Shown here: one piece after another, positions 35,466-45,419 of the stretch
How the letters are laid out: every line of letters starts with the position of its first letter
Position numbering within the stretch: position 1 is the stretch's first letter
Assembly: GCA_963728845.1 (NCBI GenBank)
Contig: CAVSLS010000042.1
Span: 14,289-78,288, forward strand
Length of the DNA stretch: 64,000 bases
Source of the DNA: Bog-473 sp963728845
Lineage (GTDB): Bacteria > Actinomycetota > Acidimicrobiia > Acidimicrobiales > RAAP-2
Direction: 5' to 3'
Position numbers and translations under genes: made by a program
Notes under the pieces: model-generated
The model's database searches: none
What the model was told of the DNA's origin: nothing
Seen by the model: the letters and a program-made list of their open reading frames with translations, nothing else

Positions 35466-35597
35466 AACGTCCCCGGTTCCAGCCCGAGCGGGCGAACGGC
35501 CACGGATCACAGCCCGGAGCGCCCCCATAGGGTGAACCTCGACCGGACCGGGCCGTCCCGCCGACGGGCCGTCCGCCGACGAGAGGAGCCCGCACCG

Positions 35598-36572
35598 ATG
35601 GAATCGATCGCACTCGGAACCCAGGGGCTGGTGGTGTCCCGCCAGGGGCTCGGCTGCATGGGGATGTCGGACTTCTACGGGCCCGGGGACGACGCCGAGT
35701 CGATCGCCACCATCCACCGGGCGCTCGAGCTCGGGGTGACCCTCTTCGACACGGCCGACATGTACGGGCCATATACCAACGAACAGCTGGTGGGCAAGGC
35801 GCTGGCCGGCCGGCGCGACGAGGCGGTCATCGCCACCAAGTTCGGCATCGTGCGCGACCCCGACGACCCGGCCAAGCGCGCCATCAACGGCCGGCCCGAG
35901 TACGTGCGCCAGTCCTGCGACGGCTCGCTCTCCCGCCTCGGCGTCGACCACATCGACCTCTACTACCAGCACCGTGTGGACCCCGACACCCCTATTGAGG
36001 AGACCGTCGGTGCCATGGCCGAGCTCGTGGACCAGGGCAAGGTGCGCTTCCTCGGCCTGTCCGAGGCCGCGCCGGCCACCATCCGCCGCGCCCACGCCGT
36101 GCACCCGATCTCGGCACTGCAGACCGAGTACTCCCTCTGGTCGCGCGAGCCCGAGCACGAGATCCTGCCGACGCTGCGCGGGCTCGGCATCGGCTTCGTC
36201 CCCTACAGCCCGCTCGGCCGGGGCTTCCTCACCGGGAGGCTCCGCTCATTGGACGATCTCGATGAGGACGACTTCCGCCGCTACCAGCCCCGGTTCCAGG
36301 GCGACAACCTGGCGGACAACATCGCCATCGTCGAGTTGATCGACGAGCTGGCGTCGGCCAAGGGCTGCACCCCCGGGCAGATCGCCCTCGCCTTCGTGCA
36401 TGCGGCAGGCCGGGGCGTGGCGCCCATCCCGGGCACGAAGCGCCGCAGCTACCTGGAGGAGAACGTCGGGGCCCTCGACGTCGAGCTGACGGACGAGGAC
36501 CTGGCCCTGCTCGACACCGTCGCCCCGGCCAAGGGCGACCGCTACGCCGACATGTCGCCGGTCAACCGGTAG
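35598..36572 (+). CDS. Aldo/keto reductase
   Basis: 324 residues. TIM-barrel signature DTADMYGPYTNEQLVG contains the catalytic Asp and Tyr. The Lys in ATKFGIV, the His in LYYQHRVDP, GLSEAAPATIRRAHAVHPISALQTEYSLW and the NADPH site PIPGTKRRSYLEEN all fit the AKR family near AKR13. It reduces aldehydes or ketones with NADPH; the substrate cannot be told. It lies alone between rimI and the convergent GH13 gene, 32 bases from the end of the latter. Confidence 0.93.
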   Translation: MESIALGTQGLVVSRQGLGCMGMSDFYGPGDDAESIATIHRALELGVTLFDTADMYGPYTNEQLVGKALAGRRDEAVIATKFGIVRDPDDPAKRAINGRPEYVRQSCDGSLSRLGVDHIDLYYQHRVDPDTPIEETVGAMAELVDQGKVRFLGLSEAAPATIRRAHAVHPISALQTEYSLWSREPEHEILPTLRGLGIGFVPYSPLGRGFLTGRLRSLDDLDEDDFRRYQPRFQGDNLADNIAIVELIDELASAKGCTPGQIALAFVHAAGRGVAPIPGTKRRSYLEENVGALDVELTDEDLALLDTVAPAKGDRYADMSPVNR

Positions 36573-36604
36573 GAGGTCACCCCCCGCCCCCGGGGTCAAC
36601 GCAC

Positions 36605-38210
36605 TCATCGCGCCACGACGGCGCCGCTCCAGGGCCCGAGGGTCAGCGCGCCCTCGACGCTCGACCCCTCCAGGGTGTGCTCGGTGCCCACCGTCACGTT
36701 GCCGCCCACGGCGTCGAAGGTGGCGGGGGCGGCGGACATGTTGAGCAGCACCGTGGTCCCCTCGCCGCGGGCGTAGGCCCAGGTGCCCTCGGGCGAGATG
36801 AGCGAGCGGTAGGACCCCAGGGCGAGGTCGTCGCTGGCTGTCGCGCGCCGCGATGGCCCGGCGGCAGAGCTCGAGCACCGACGTCGCGTCGCCCTCCTGG
36901 TCGGCGACGTTGCACTGCGCCGGGTCGGCCATCGGCAGCCAGGTGCGCACTCCGGGCGGGCTGAACCCACCTCCGGCGCCGCCGTGCCAGGGCATGGGGG
37001 TCCGTTCGGCGTCGCGCCCCTTGTAGTACGGCCAGAACCGGGTGCCGACCGCGTCGAGGACGTCCGCCCGCTCAATGGGCCCGTCGGTCAGCCCGATCTC
37101 GTCGCCCTGGTAGAGGAACGGCGTCCCGCGCAGGGTGAGCAGGATGAGCAGGGCCACTTTCACCTTGGCCGGGTCACCGCCCGCCCAGCGCGTGGCCAGT
37201 CGCGAGACGTCGTGGTTGGAGCCGGTCCAGATCGGCCACGCCTCCCGCGGGATCAGCGCCTCCGTGCCCTCGACGACCGTCCGCAGGGCCGCGGCCTCGA
37301 AGGGCGCATTGATGAAGACGAAGTTGAAGCCACCATGCAGCTCGTCGCGCCCGCTGCCGTAGAACTGCGCCAGGGTCTCGAGCCGCTCCACGTTGGTCTC
37401 GCCGATCAGCAGCCGCTCGGGGTCGTAACCGTCCGCGATCTTCCGCCACCGGCGCAGGATGTCGTGCGCCTCGGGCCGGTCGGTGTTGTAGACGGCCCGC
37501 ACGCCCATGAACTGCTGGTCGAGCGGGTCGTCCTCGGTGACCGGCGGGTTGTCGCGCAGCTCCTTGTCCTTGATCATCATGTTGCACACGTCGATGCGGA
37601 ACCCGGCCACGCCCCGGTCCCACCAAAAGCGCAAGATATCGTCGAACTCTCGCCGCACGTCCTCGCTCCACCAGTTCAGGTCGGGCTGGGCCGCCTCGAA
37701 GTTGTGCAAGAAGTACTGCCCGCTCGCCTCGTCGAGCTCCCAGGCCGGACCGCCGAAGATGCTCATCCAGTTGTTGGGCGGGCCCCCGTCGGGCTTGGGG
37801 TCCGCCCACACGTAGTAGTCGCGGTGTGCCGCCTCGCGACCGCTGAGCGCGTCGACGAACCACGGGTGCTGGTCGCTGGTGTGGTTCGGCACGAGGTCCA
37901 TGAGGATCCGGATGCCCCGCTCGCCCGCCAGGCGCACGAGCGCGTCGAGGTCGTCGAGCGTCCCGTAGGCGGGGTCGATGCCGCGGTAGTCCGAGACGTC
38001 GTACCCCCAGTCGCTGTTCGGCGAGCAGGTCACCGGCGACAGCCACAGGGCGGTGATCCCAAGTCGGGCAAGGTGGTCGAGCTTGGAAATGATGCCGCAC
38101 AGGTCGCCCACCCCGTCGCCGCTGGCATCGGCGTAGGAGCGGGGGTAGATCTGGTAGAAGACGCCGCCCTGCCACCAGCGGTCCGGGCTCGGCTGGTTCA
38201 CGGGCGCCAT
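36605..38210 (-). CDS. GH13 alpha-glucosidase, frameshifted near its C-terminus
   Basis: About 535 residues. GH13 regions are clear: LMDLVPNHTSDQHPWF, GFRIDVCNMM (nucleophile Asp), LLIGETNVE (acid/base Glu) and TGSNHDVSR. The start MAPVNQPSPDRWWQGGVFYQIYPRSYADAS is like oligo-1,6-glucosidase or alpha-glucosidase rather than trehalose synthase. Near 36845 the frame shifts by one base; the other frame continues with LALGSYRSLISPEGTWAYARGEGTTVLLNMS to the stop at 36605. Acts on short alpha-glucosides in the cytoplasm, as no signal peptide is seen. Convergent with the aldo/keto reductase. Confidence 0.9.
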
Positions 38211-38337
38211 CGGCGTCCTCCTTGTCACGGGGCCTTCTGGCGGGGGCGGGTGCCCCGGGAGCGTACCGACCGGCCGCCATCCGCACCGGGAGGCGAGCGC
38301 CGCCCACCCCGCCGGCCGGGCGTGCCCGCCCCCCGCC

Positions 38338-38366
38338 TTGCCAGCCCGCGAGAGGTCCGCTATGTT
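38338..38366 (+). promoter_or_regulatory. groS-groL promoter
   Basis: TTGCCA (38338-38343) and TATGTT (38361-38366) are spaced by exactly 17 bases, just before groS. The last base of the -10 box is the first base of the CIRCE element, so a repressor bound there would block open-complex formation. Confidence 0.75.
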
Positions 38367-38392
38367 TGGCACTCACAACCCGCGAGTGCTAA
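38366..38392. promoter_or_regulatory. CIRCE operator (HrcA binding site)
   Basis: TTGGCACTC, nine bases, GAGTGCTAA: a match to the CIRCE consensus (TTAGCACTC-N9-GAGTGCTAA) with a single difference. It lies 24 bases before the groS start. It implies HrcA control of heat-shock induction; hrcA itself is not in the window. Confidence 0.93.
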
Positions 38393-38416
38393 CGAAGCGC
38401 CAAGGAGGCCCGTCAG

Positions 38417-38707
38417 ATGAAGCTGCACCCCCTCGATGACCGGATCGTCGTCCGCCCCGGCGAGTCCGAGGAGACCACCGCGTCCGGCCTGGTCATCCCC
38501 GACACCGCCAAGGAGAAGCCCCAGCAGGGCGAGGTGATCGCCGTGGGCCCGGGCCGCCGTTCCGAGGACACCGGCGAGATCATCCCCATGGACGTCAAGA
38601 AGGGCGACACCGTCGTCTACTCCAAGTACGGCGGCACCGAGATCACGGTCGAGGGCGAGGACCTGCTCATCCTCTCGAGCCGCGACGTGCTGGCCAAGCT
38701 GGCCTGA
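38417..38707 (+). CDS. groS: Co-chaperonin GroES
   Basis: 96 residues. KLHPLDDRIVVRPGESEETTASGLVIPDTAKEKPQQGEV includes the mobile loop that contacts GroEL. GroES caps the GroEL cavity. First gene of a CIRCE-controlled operon with groL 106 bases downstream. Confidence 0.98.
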   Translation: MKLHPLDDRIVVRPGESEETTASGLVIPDTAKEKPQQGEVIAVGPGRRSEDTGEIIPMDVKKGDTVVYSKYGGTEITVEGEDLLILSSRDVLAKLA

Positions 38708-38813
38708 TCAGGTCTGCTCGCCGCCCCGGTGCGAGCCGGGGCCGGCGGCGGCCCTATATGTTCCCGCAGTACCCCCGAAGCAACGAGGAACTCGAGAGGA
38801 GTTCGACACAGTC

Positions 38814-40466
38814 ATGCCCAAGATCCTGAAGTTCGACGAGGCCGCCCGCCGCGGCCTCGAGACCGGCGTCAACAAGCTGGCCGACACCGTGAAGGTCACC
38901 CTGGGGCCCAAGGGCCGCAACGTCGTGATCGAGAAGAAGTTCGGTGCCCCCACCATCACCAACGACGGTGTGTCCATCGCCCGCGAGGTCGAGCTGGACG
39001 ACCCGTTCGAGAACATGGGCGCCCAGCTGGTCAAGGAGGTGGCCACGAAGACCAACGACGTCGCCGGTGACGGCACCACGACGGCGACGGTCCTGGCCCA
39101 GTCGCTCATCTCCGAGGGCCTGCGCAACGTCGCCGCCGGTGCCAGCCCGACCGGGCTGAAGAAGGGGATCGAGAAGGCGGTCCGCACCGTGGTCGACAGC
39201 ATCGCCAAGCAGTCCAAGGACGTCGGCGGCAAGACCGAGATCGCCCAGGTGGCCTCCATCTCGGCGGCCGACAACGCCATTGGCGACGTGCTGGCCGACG
39301 CGATCGACAAGGTCGGCAAGGACGGTACGGTGACCGTCGAGGAGTCCAACACCTTCGGGATCGAGCTCGAGCTCACCGAGGGCATGCAGTTCGACAAGGG
39401 TTTCCTCTCGCCGTATTTCGTGACGGACCCCGAGCGCCAGGAGGCCGTCCTCGACGAGCCCTACATCCTCTTCTTCAACGGCAAGGTCAGCGCGGTGCAC
39501 GACCTCGTTCCCGTGCTCGAGAAGGTCATGCAGTCGGGCAAGGCCCTGCTGATCGTGGCCGAGGACGTCGAGGGCGAGGCGCTGGCCACGCTCGTGGTCA
39601 ACAAGATCCGCGGCACCTTCACGTCCGTGGCCGTCAAGGCGCCCGGCTTCGGTGAGCGCCGCAAGGAGATGCTCCAGGACATGGCCGTCCTCACCGGTGG
39701 TCAGGTCATCAGCGAAGAGATCGGGCTCAAGCTCGAGAACGCCACGGTCGACCTGCTGGGCTCCGCTCGCCGGGTCATCGTCACCAAGGACGACACGACG
39801 ATCGTGGAGGGCGCCGGCAAGCCCGACGACGTCAAGGGTCGGGTGGCGCAGATCAAGCGCGCCATTGACGACACCGACTCGGACTGGGACCGCGAGAAGC
39901 TCCAGGAGCGCCTGGCGAAGCTGGCCGGCGGCGTGGCCGTGGTCAAGGTCGGTGCCGCGACCGAGGTGGAGCTCAAGGAGAAGAAGCACCGCATTGAGGA
40001 CGCGCTGTCCGCCACCCGCGCTGCGGTGGAGGAAGGCATCGTGGCCGGCGGTGGCACTGCGCTGATCCGGGCCCGCAAGCCCGTCAACGCGCTGGCCGAG
40101 ACGCTCGAGGGCGACGAGGCCACCGGTGCGCGCCTCGTGGCGCACGCGCTCGAGGCGCCGCTGCGCTGGATCGCCTTCAACGCCGGTCTCGAGGGTGCCG
40201 TCCTGGTGGCCCAGGTCGAGGCGGCCAAGGGCGACACCGGCCTGAACGCGGCCACGGGCAACATGGAGGACCTGGTCAAGGCCGGGATCATCGACCCGGC
40301 TAAGGTCACCCGCTCCGCGCTTGCAGAACGCGGCCTCCATCGCCGGCCTCCTCCTGACCACCGAGGCACTCGTGGCCGACAAGCCCGAGAAGGTGGACGC
40401 CGCCGCGGCCGCCGCTGCCATGGCGGGCGGCATGGGCGGCATGGGTGGCATGGGCGGGATGATGTA
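38814..40466 (+). CDS. groL: Chaperonin GroEL, one-base frameshift near residue 502
   Basis: ATP-binding GDGTTTATVLAQ, the apical domain and VEEGIVAGGGTALI are intact. At about 40321 there is one extra T: reading GCG CTG CAG in place of GCG CTT GCA restores QNAASIAGLLLTTEALVADKPEK and a GGM-type end (AGGMGGMGGMGGMM) with stop at 40464-40466. As read, the frame instead runs on to 40742. An intact GGM tail in the shifted frame argues for a sequencing insertion in a functional gene. GroEL folds proteins in its cavity with GroES. Confidence 0.95.
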
Positions 40467-40477
40467 GCTCTCCGTGC

Positions 40478-40507
40478 GGAACGTCCCGGGACGTCCCGGG
40501 ACGTTCC
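40478..40507. repeat. Perfect 30-bp palindrome after groL
   Basis: The half GGAACGTCCCGGGAC is followed by its exact complement, with the inner 10-mer ACGTCCCGGG repeated. It starts 11 bases after the groL stop. It could form a strong hairpin that protects or ends the groS-groL mRNA; there is no T-run, so classic intrinsic termination is not evident. Confidence 0.85.
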
Positions 40508-40685
40508 GGTGCCGGCGTGTGCGGGAGCGTTTTGGGCAGGGCTGTGGCCCACCGGAGTGCGCCCGGGTGGCGATGCGCACGGGTGCACCATTCCCGGGAC
40601 TCTAAGCAGTAATGTTGAGAGTGTGTCGGGCATCGTGGCCGGGCCTCCGGGTCCGGTCACGGCGCGTCAGGGGGCCGGCTGTCCG

Positions 40686-40711
40686 GGCATCCGGGCCCGG
40701 GCCCGGATGCC
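40686..40711. repeat. Perfect 26-bp palindrome before the GT39 gene
   Basis: The half GGCATCCGGGCCC is followed by its exact complement, ending 27 bases before the glycosyltransferase start. With the palindrome at 40478 it frames a 272-base gap with no gene. Confidence 0.85.
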
Positions 40712-40738
40712 GAGCGTGCCTGGGGTGGTCGAGCCGCC

Positions 40739-42695
40739 GTGACTGATCTCCGCAGCGAGGACACGCGGGAACCGCCCGCCAGGCCGGTGGCGGATGCGCC
40801 GCCCGATCCGGCTTCCGCAGATGCGGAGGGAGCAGCCGGGCGCCCCGCATGGTCCCGGCGATTGCAGGTGTGGCGCTCACCAGCGGGGCAGCCGCCATGG
40901 GCACGTCCGACGCTGCTTGTCGTCACTGGGCTGTCCGCGCTGGCCTACAGCTGGCAGGTCGGGTCGACGATCGAGATCTTCTACGCGGCGTCAGTGCGGA
41001 GCATGACGGAGAGTTGGCACAACTTCTTCCTCGGCGCCTTCGATCCCTCCGGCACCATCACGGTCGACAAGCTGCCGGCCTCCTTGTGGGTCCAGGCTCT
41101 GTCGACCCGGTTGTTCGGCTTCCACGTTTGGTCGCTGATGATCCCCCAGGCTGTCGAGGGAGCGCTCGCCGTGCTGGTGCTCTACCACGCGGTGCGCCGT
41201 CTGGCCGGGCCGCTGGCCGGTCTCGTCGCGTCGATCATCCTGGCGGCCAGCCCGGCCACCATGACGCTCGACCGGGGCAACATCCCCGACTCCCTCATGG
41301 TCCTGCTGCTGGTCCTGGCGGCCGATTCGACGGTCACTGCCATCCTGACCGGCCGTTGGCGGAGCGTGGTCATGGCCGGCATCTGGGTCGGACTGGCCTT
41401 CCAGGCCAAGATGCTGGAGGCCTGGCTGATCCCGCCAGCTCTCGGCATCGCCTACCTCGTCGCCGGGCGCGCCAGCACCGGGGCTCGCATCGGCCGCTTG
41501 GCCACGATCGGAGCGGCGACGGTCGTCGTGTCCCTCTCGTACATGACGTTCGTCTCCCTCACGCCCGCGTCGCAACGACCGTACGTGGACGGCAGCACGA
41601 ACAACTCCGTGTACCAGCAGGTCTTCGACTACAACGGCTTCTCCCGGGTGGGCCAGGCATCGCCCAACGAGGTGCTCGGGCGGACACTCGGAACACCCTT
41701 GTTCACCCAGGCCGAGCCGCCACCGGCGTGGAACCGGCTGCTGACCCGGAGCTACGGCCGTGACACGGGCTGGCTCCTGCCGGCGGCGGTCATCGCGGCG
41801 GCCGCCATCCTCGTCGCTCGGCGACGAAGGCCGCGCACGGACCTCCCACGGGCCGGCGTCTTGCTCTGGGGGACCTGGCTTCTCGCCCTGGCGGTCGTGT
41901 TCTCGGTCAGCACGACCATGAACTCGTACTACGCGGGCGCACTCTCTCCCGCGGTGGCAGGTCTCCTCGGGATCGGGTCCGCGCTGGCGTGGGAGCATCG
42001 CGGCGAGGCGCGCGTGGCGGTGGTGGCCGCCGGCACCGTCCTGGTCACGGTGGGCTACGCCGCCTGGCTCCTGCCGACGGGGGGCACGGGCTTGCCCTCC
42101 GGGCTCGCCGCCGCTGCGATCGCGCTCAGCCTGGCGGCGGTGCTGACACTCGCGTGGTCCGCCTTCCGAAGTCGGCAACGCGGCGAGAGGCGCGCCGGAG
42201 GCGGCGATCGCACTCATCCTGGGGGGTGCCGCGGTCCTGCTGGTTCCCGCCGCCGCCAGCGCCTCGGTGGTGCTGGAAGGGCTCGGTCCGTTCGACACAC
42301 CGTTCCAGTCTGTCGACGCGACGACGTTCATCCACGATGTCTTCGCCCCGCAGCCCTCACCGCCCAACCTGGCGGCCATCGAGGCGGCGCGCGGGGGCGC
42401 GCCCGACCTCATGGCGGCTCAGACGTCGGCCGTCGCAGCGCCCTACGTCTACGCCACCGGCGAGGAGGTGCTTCCCCTTGGCGGGTACACGGGCACCGTT
42501 CCCGCACCGTCGGTCGCCACGACGCAGGCGATGATCGAGGCCGGGAACTTCCATCTGGCGCTCATCGCGGCACCGAGCGCCACGGCGAGCACCCTCTACA
42601 TCGCCCAGCACTGCCGTCGCGTTCCGCCACGAGGAAGCACTCCGTCCCTCATCCCTCAACTCAAGATCTACTTCTGCCTCCCGTCGAACGGATGA
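40739..42695 (+). CDS. ArnT/PMT-like family 39 glycosyltransferase, frameshifted
   Basis: About 650 residues if joined. A cytoplasmic Pro/Ala-rich start precedes a first membrane segment; then YAASVRSMTESWHNFFLGAFDPSGTITVDKLPASLWVQAL holds the acidic first-loop motif of family 39. About ten more hydrophobic segments follow, then a soluble C-terminal domain. Near 42180 one base shift moves the C-terminal part (VLEGLGPFDTPFQSVDATTFIHDVF to LKIYFCLPSNG) to another frame, ending at 42695. Such enzymes move sugars from polyprenyl-phosphate carriers onto lipids or proteins outside the membrane. Substrate unknown. Confidence 0.85.
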
Positions 42696-42732
42696 ACCAC
42701 CTCGACGTCGTGATCAGTGGGGAGAGTGGATC

Positions 42733-43575
42733 TCAGGCGTAGGCGTGGACGACGGCGCGGTAGTTCTCGCTGGGCGCCGAGGGCGGCGGCGGCGCAATGC
42801 CGGCGAGCCTGCGTCCCAGGCGGACCTTGCGGGGCGGGAGCGGCTCCGGCTGAGGCTCTGGGGGCCCGTTGACCGTGCGCACCCGGGAGAAGCCCGCCGC
42901 CCGGCACAGATTGTGCAGCGCCTCGATCGTCGGCACGTACCAGTTCCCGAAGTCGGTGCGCAGCGAGCTGCCAGCGTGGAACTGCAGCAATGCCTCGTGT
43001 TCGAGGCCTTGGAGGTGCAACGCCTCGGTCTCGATCACCGCCACCTCCTTGGTCACGGCGCGCACCCGCTCGAGGCAGGTGAGCGGCTCCTTCATGTGGT
43101 ACAGCACGCCGAGGTAGAGGACGACGTCGAATTGCCCCAGCCCTTCGAGGTCGACTGTCTGGAAGTCGGCCACGACCGGTTCGACCTTGGAGCCCAACGT
43201 CGCCGCGGCCAGTTCGAAGCCTCGCCGCCCCGGGAGGTCGGGCCGCCAGAAGTCGGTCTCGTCGCGCGACTGGTCGGGGAAGATCCCGTTCGCGATGCAT
43301 TCGGCCCAGTACGCGCCTCGGGCCACGAAGTCGACGCCCCACGCGTAGTGGTCGAGCGCGACGACGCGGGTCGCTCCGGCCTTCTCGGCCAGGAAGGAGA
43401 ACTTTCCGTCCCACGCACCGATATCGAGCACCGTTCGCCCCGAGACGTCGGGGATGACTTCGGCCGCGGTCTCCTGGACGCCGATGCCCTTGGTCACGAC
43501 GCCGTTGCCGAGGTCGATGGTGTGGTACCAGCCGATCGTGTCGACCTGTGCCTGCAACTCGGCCGGAGACGTCAT
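42733..43575 (-). CDS. Class I SAM-dependent methyltransferase, CmoB-like
   Basis: 280 residues. The start LQAQVDTIGWYHTIDLGNGVVTKG and the SAM motif VLDIGAWDGKFSFLAEKAGATRVVALDHYAW resemble the tRNA mo5U34 methyltransferase-like group; FDVVLYLGVLYHMKEPLTCLERV is motif IV. In actinobacteria such proteins are often attached to glycan or lipid loci rather than tRNA, so the substrate is not assigned. Ends 38 bases from the convergent glycosyltransferase and is divergent from the NUDIX gene. Confidence 0.8.
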   Translation of the reverse strand: MTSPAELQAQVDTIGWYHTIDLGNGVVTKGIGVQETAAEVIPDVSGRTVLDIGAWDGKFSFLAEKAGATRVVALDHYAWGVDFVARGAYWAECIANGIFPDQSRDETDFWRPDLPGRRGFELAAATLGSKVEPVVADFQTVDLEGLGQFDVVLYLGVLYHMKEPLTCLERVRAVTKEVAVIETEALHLQGLEHEALLQFHAGSSLRTDFGNWYVPTIEALHNLCRAAGFSRVRTVNGPPEPQPEPLPPRKVRLGRRLAGIAPPPPSAPSENYRAVVHAYA

Positions 43576-43659
43576 GGGGCGAGAGCGTAGCGAGGCCGCG
43601 GGTCCTCGAAGTTGGGCCCGAGAGCGTTCTCCGTTCCCTTCGCCGGTAGCGTGACGCTG

Positions 43660-44425
43660 ATGTCCCGCCCCGCCCCGCCCCAGGTGATCCCCCGCCCGGC
43701 CACCTGGCGCCTTGGGGACGCCGCACCCTGGGGGGACATCCCGGAGCCCCGTCGCACCGGGATCGGGCTCGACCGTGTGCTCGACGCCCTCGAGGTCGTG
43801 GGCCAGCGCGGCCCGGTGCCCGGCGGCGTCGGGTCGGACCGGGTGCTCGGACCGGCGATCCTGGTCAACGAGTCGAACGCGCCGGTGGTGCGCCACGTGA
43901 ACGCGGGCGTCCTCGCCGTCATGTGGGAGGAGCAGGGCGAGACCCGGCTGGTCCTGACGCGCCGTTCGTCGGCCATGCGGACGCACAAGGGCGAGGTCAG
44001 CTTCCCGGGCGGCCGACTCGACGGCGAGGAGAGACCCGGCCGCGGCGGCGCTGCGTGAAGCGCACGAGGAGGTCGCCCTCGACCCCGCCCTGGTGGAGCT
44101 GGTCGGCTGGATCCACCCTGTGCTCACCATGGTGTCGGGCTCGCTGATCATGCCGGTGCTGGCGACCGTGGCCACGCGGCCACACCTCGTGGCGAGCCCG
44201 CACGAGGTGGAGCGCGTGTTCGACGTCTCGCTCGCCGAGCTGGCCGACCCGGAGATCTTCCACGAGGAGCGCTGGAGCATTGCCGGGCGCATCATCCCCG
44301 GCACCGCCGACAACTCCTTCGCCGTGTGGTTCTTCGAGGTCGCGGGCGAGATGATCTGGGGCGCCACGGCGCGCATGATCCACGAGCTGTTGAGCATCGT
44401 CCTGACGGGGGACAGCGGCCGCTGA
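43660..44425 (+). CDS. NUDIX hydrolase (CoA pyrophosphatase-like), frameshifted in the NUDIX box
   Basis: ATG 43660 (GTG at 43651 possible). The N-terminal part to GEVSFPGGRLDGEE is in one frame, and REAHEEVALDPALVELVGWIHPV to the stop at 44425 in another. Joining them near 44035 rebuilds the box G-x5-E-x7-REAHEE (with DPAAAALREAHEEVAL). The VSFPGGRLD context and a late HEVERVFDVSLAEL are like CoA/acyl-CoA diphosphatases. A small indel, probably sequencing error, splits it. Confidence 0.8.
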
Positions 44426-44485
44426 GCCGGAGGCCGGAACGGCAGCGCCGGTTGCGACGTCGCGCCGGGAATCGGCAAGGCGGGC

Positions 44486-44511
44486 TCAGGTTCAGGCTTC
44501 AGGTTCAGGCT
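44486..44511. repeat. Two 13-bp tandem repeats
   Basis: TCAGGTTCAGGCT occurs twice in tandem (44486-44498, 44499-44511), overlapping the stop codon of the minus-strand hydratase gene. Each unit is itself made of two similar TCAGG pieces. It lies in the 84-base convergent gap after the NUDIX gene. Confidence 0.8.
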
Positions 44512-45162
44512 AAGGCGCGAAGGCGATGGACAGGTTGCCGAGCGGGCCGAACGCGACGTGCAGCTCGTCACCCGCTGTCACGGGGAGCGGCGCCACGACG
44601 GACCCGGCGATGATGCGGTGGCCGGGCTCGAGCGCGGCACCGTGGGCGGCGAGGAACGACCGCACGAAGGAAACCGTCGTGGCGGGGTCCTCCACGATGC
44701 TCCCCTCCGCCACCACGACGCCGGCCTTGGTCACCGACGCGACCATGGCCCAGGGGTCGACGCCGGGGACCTCGTCCCCGAAGACGACGCCGCGCTGGAA
44801 GACATTGCCGGCGAGGATCGCCTCGAGGTCGTCGAAGGGCAGGTCGAGGTCCACCAGCTCGAGCGCCGGCGCCAGCCCGGCCACCCCGCCGTCGTCGCCG
44901 ACGCGGATCGCCACCTCGACTTCCACGGCCGGCTGCGGACCAGCCCGACAGGTCGACGACGGAGCCTGCCGTCGTCACCCCCGTATCGACCAGGTAGCCG
45001 ACGACGGGCTCACTGCAGCCCGAAGTGCTGCTGGATGGCGGGCCCGTTGAAGCCGATCTTCCAGCCCACGGGCCGGGCGCCGCCGGCCAGCTCGGCTTCG
45101 CGCCGCGCCAGCAGCGCGCGCATGCCGCGAGCGACGGCGCCGGCGGCGTCCTGGTCGGGCAT
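44510..45162 (-). CDS. 2-keto-4-pentenoate hydratase-like protein (FAH superfamily), frameshifted
   Basis: About 215 residues when joined. Start MPDQDAAGAVARGMRALLARREAELAG, then GWKIGFNGPAIQQHFGLQ; shifted: SEPVVGYLVDTGVTTAGSVVDLSG; shifted again: QPAVEVEVAIRVGDDGG to LSIAFAP. The VEVEVAIRVG metal-ligand segment and the GHRIIAGSVVAPLPVTAGDELHVAFGPLG end fit the hydratase/decarboxylase family of aromatic meta-cleavage pathways. Shifts lie near 45012 and 44940. No other aromatic-degradation gene is nearby, so the substrate is unknown. Confidence 0.7.
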
Positions 45163-45419
45163 GCGGCGAGTCTCGCACCGGCCGGCGGGCAGCGCGTCGG
45201 GGGTGGCACCGGGCGGGCCTCGCCCCGGCTTCGTCGTCCGGTCCCCGAGGTCCCGAACCAGGGCGGACCGAGGCCAGGGGAGGGCCGGAGGAGAGGCACC
45301 CAGGGAGTAGGATGAGGGATCGTCGGCGTGTCGGCCCGGCGTTCGCAACTGAGTCGCAAGGACATGCCGGTGTGGTTCGTGAGCCGTACCGGCCCCACGA
45401 ATGCCGGAGGGCGAACAGA
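45163..45419. other. Divergent gap hydratase / guaB3
   Basis: 257 bases between divergent genes. No convincing small gene, repeat or clear promoter pair was found. Confidence 0.5.

Noticed and set aside
38754..40580. Long minus-strand frame under groL
   Set aside because: Shadow of groL; its biased Leu/Gly/Asp/His composition is typical of reverse-strand reading of GC-rich genes.
40467..40742. C-terminal extension of GroEL to 642 residues
   Set aside because: The extension follows a one-base shift; the other frame carries the normal GroEL end with the GGM repeat and a stop at 40466.
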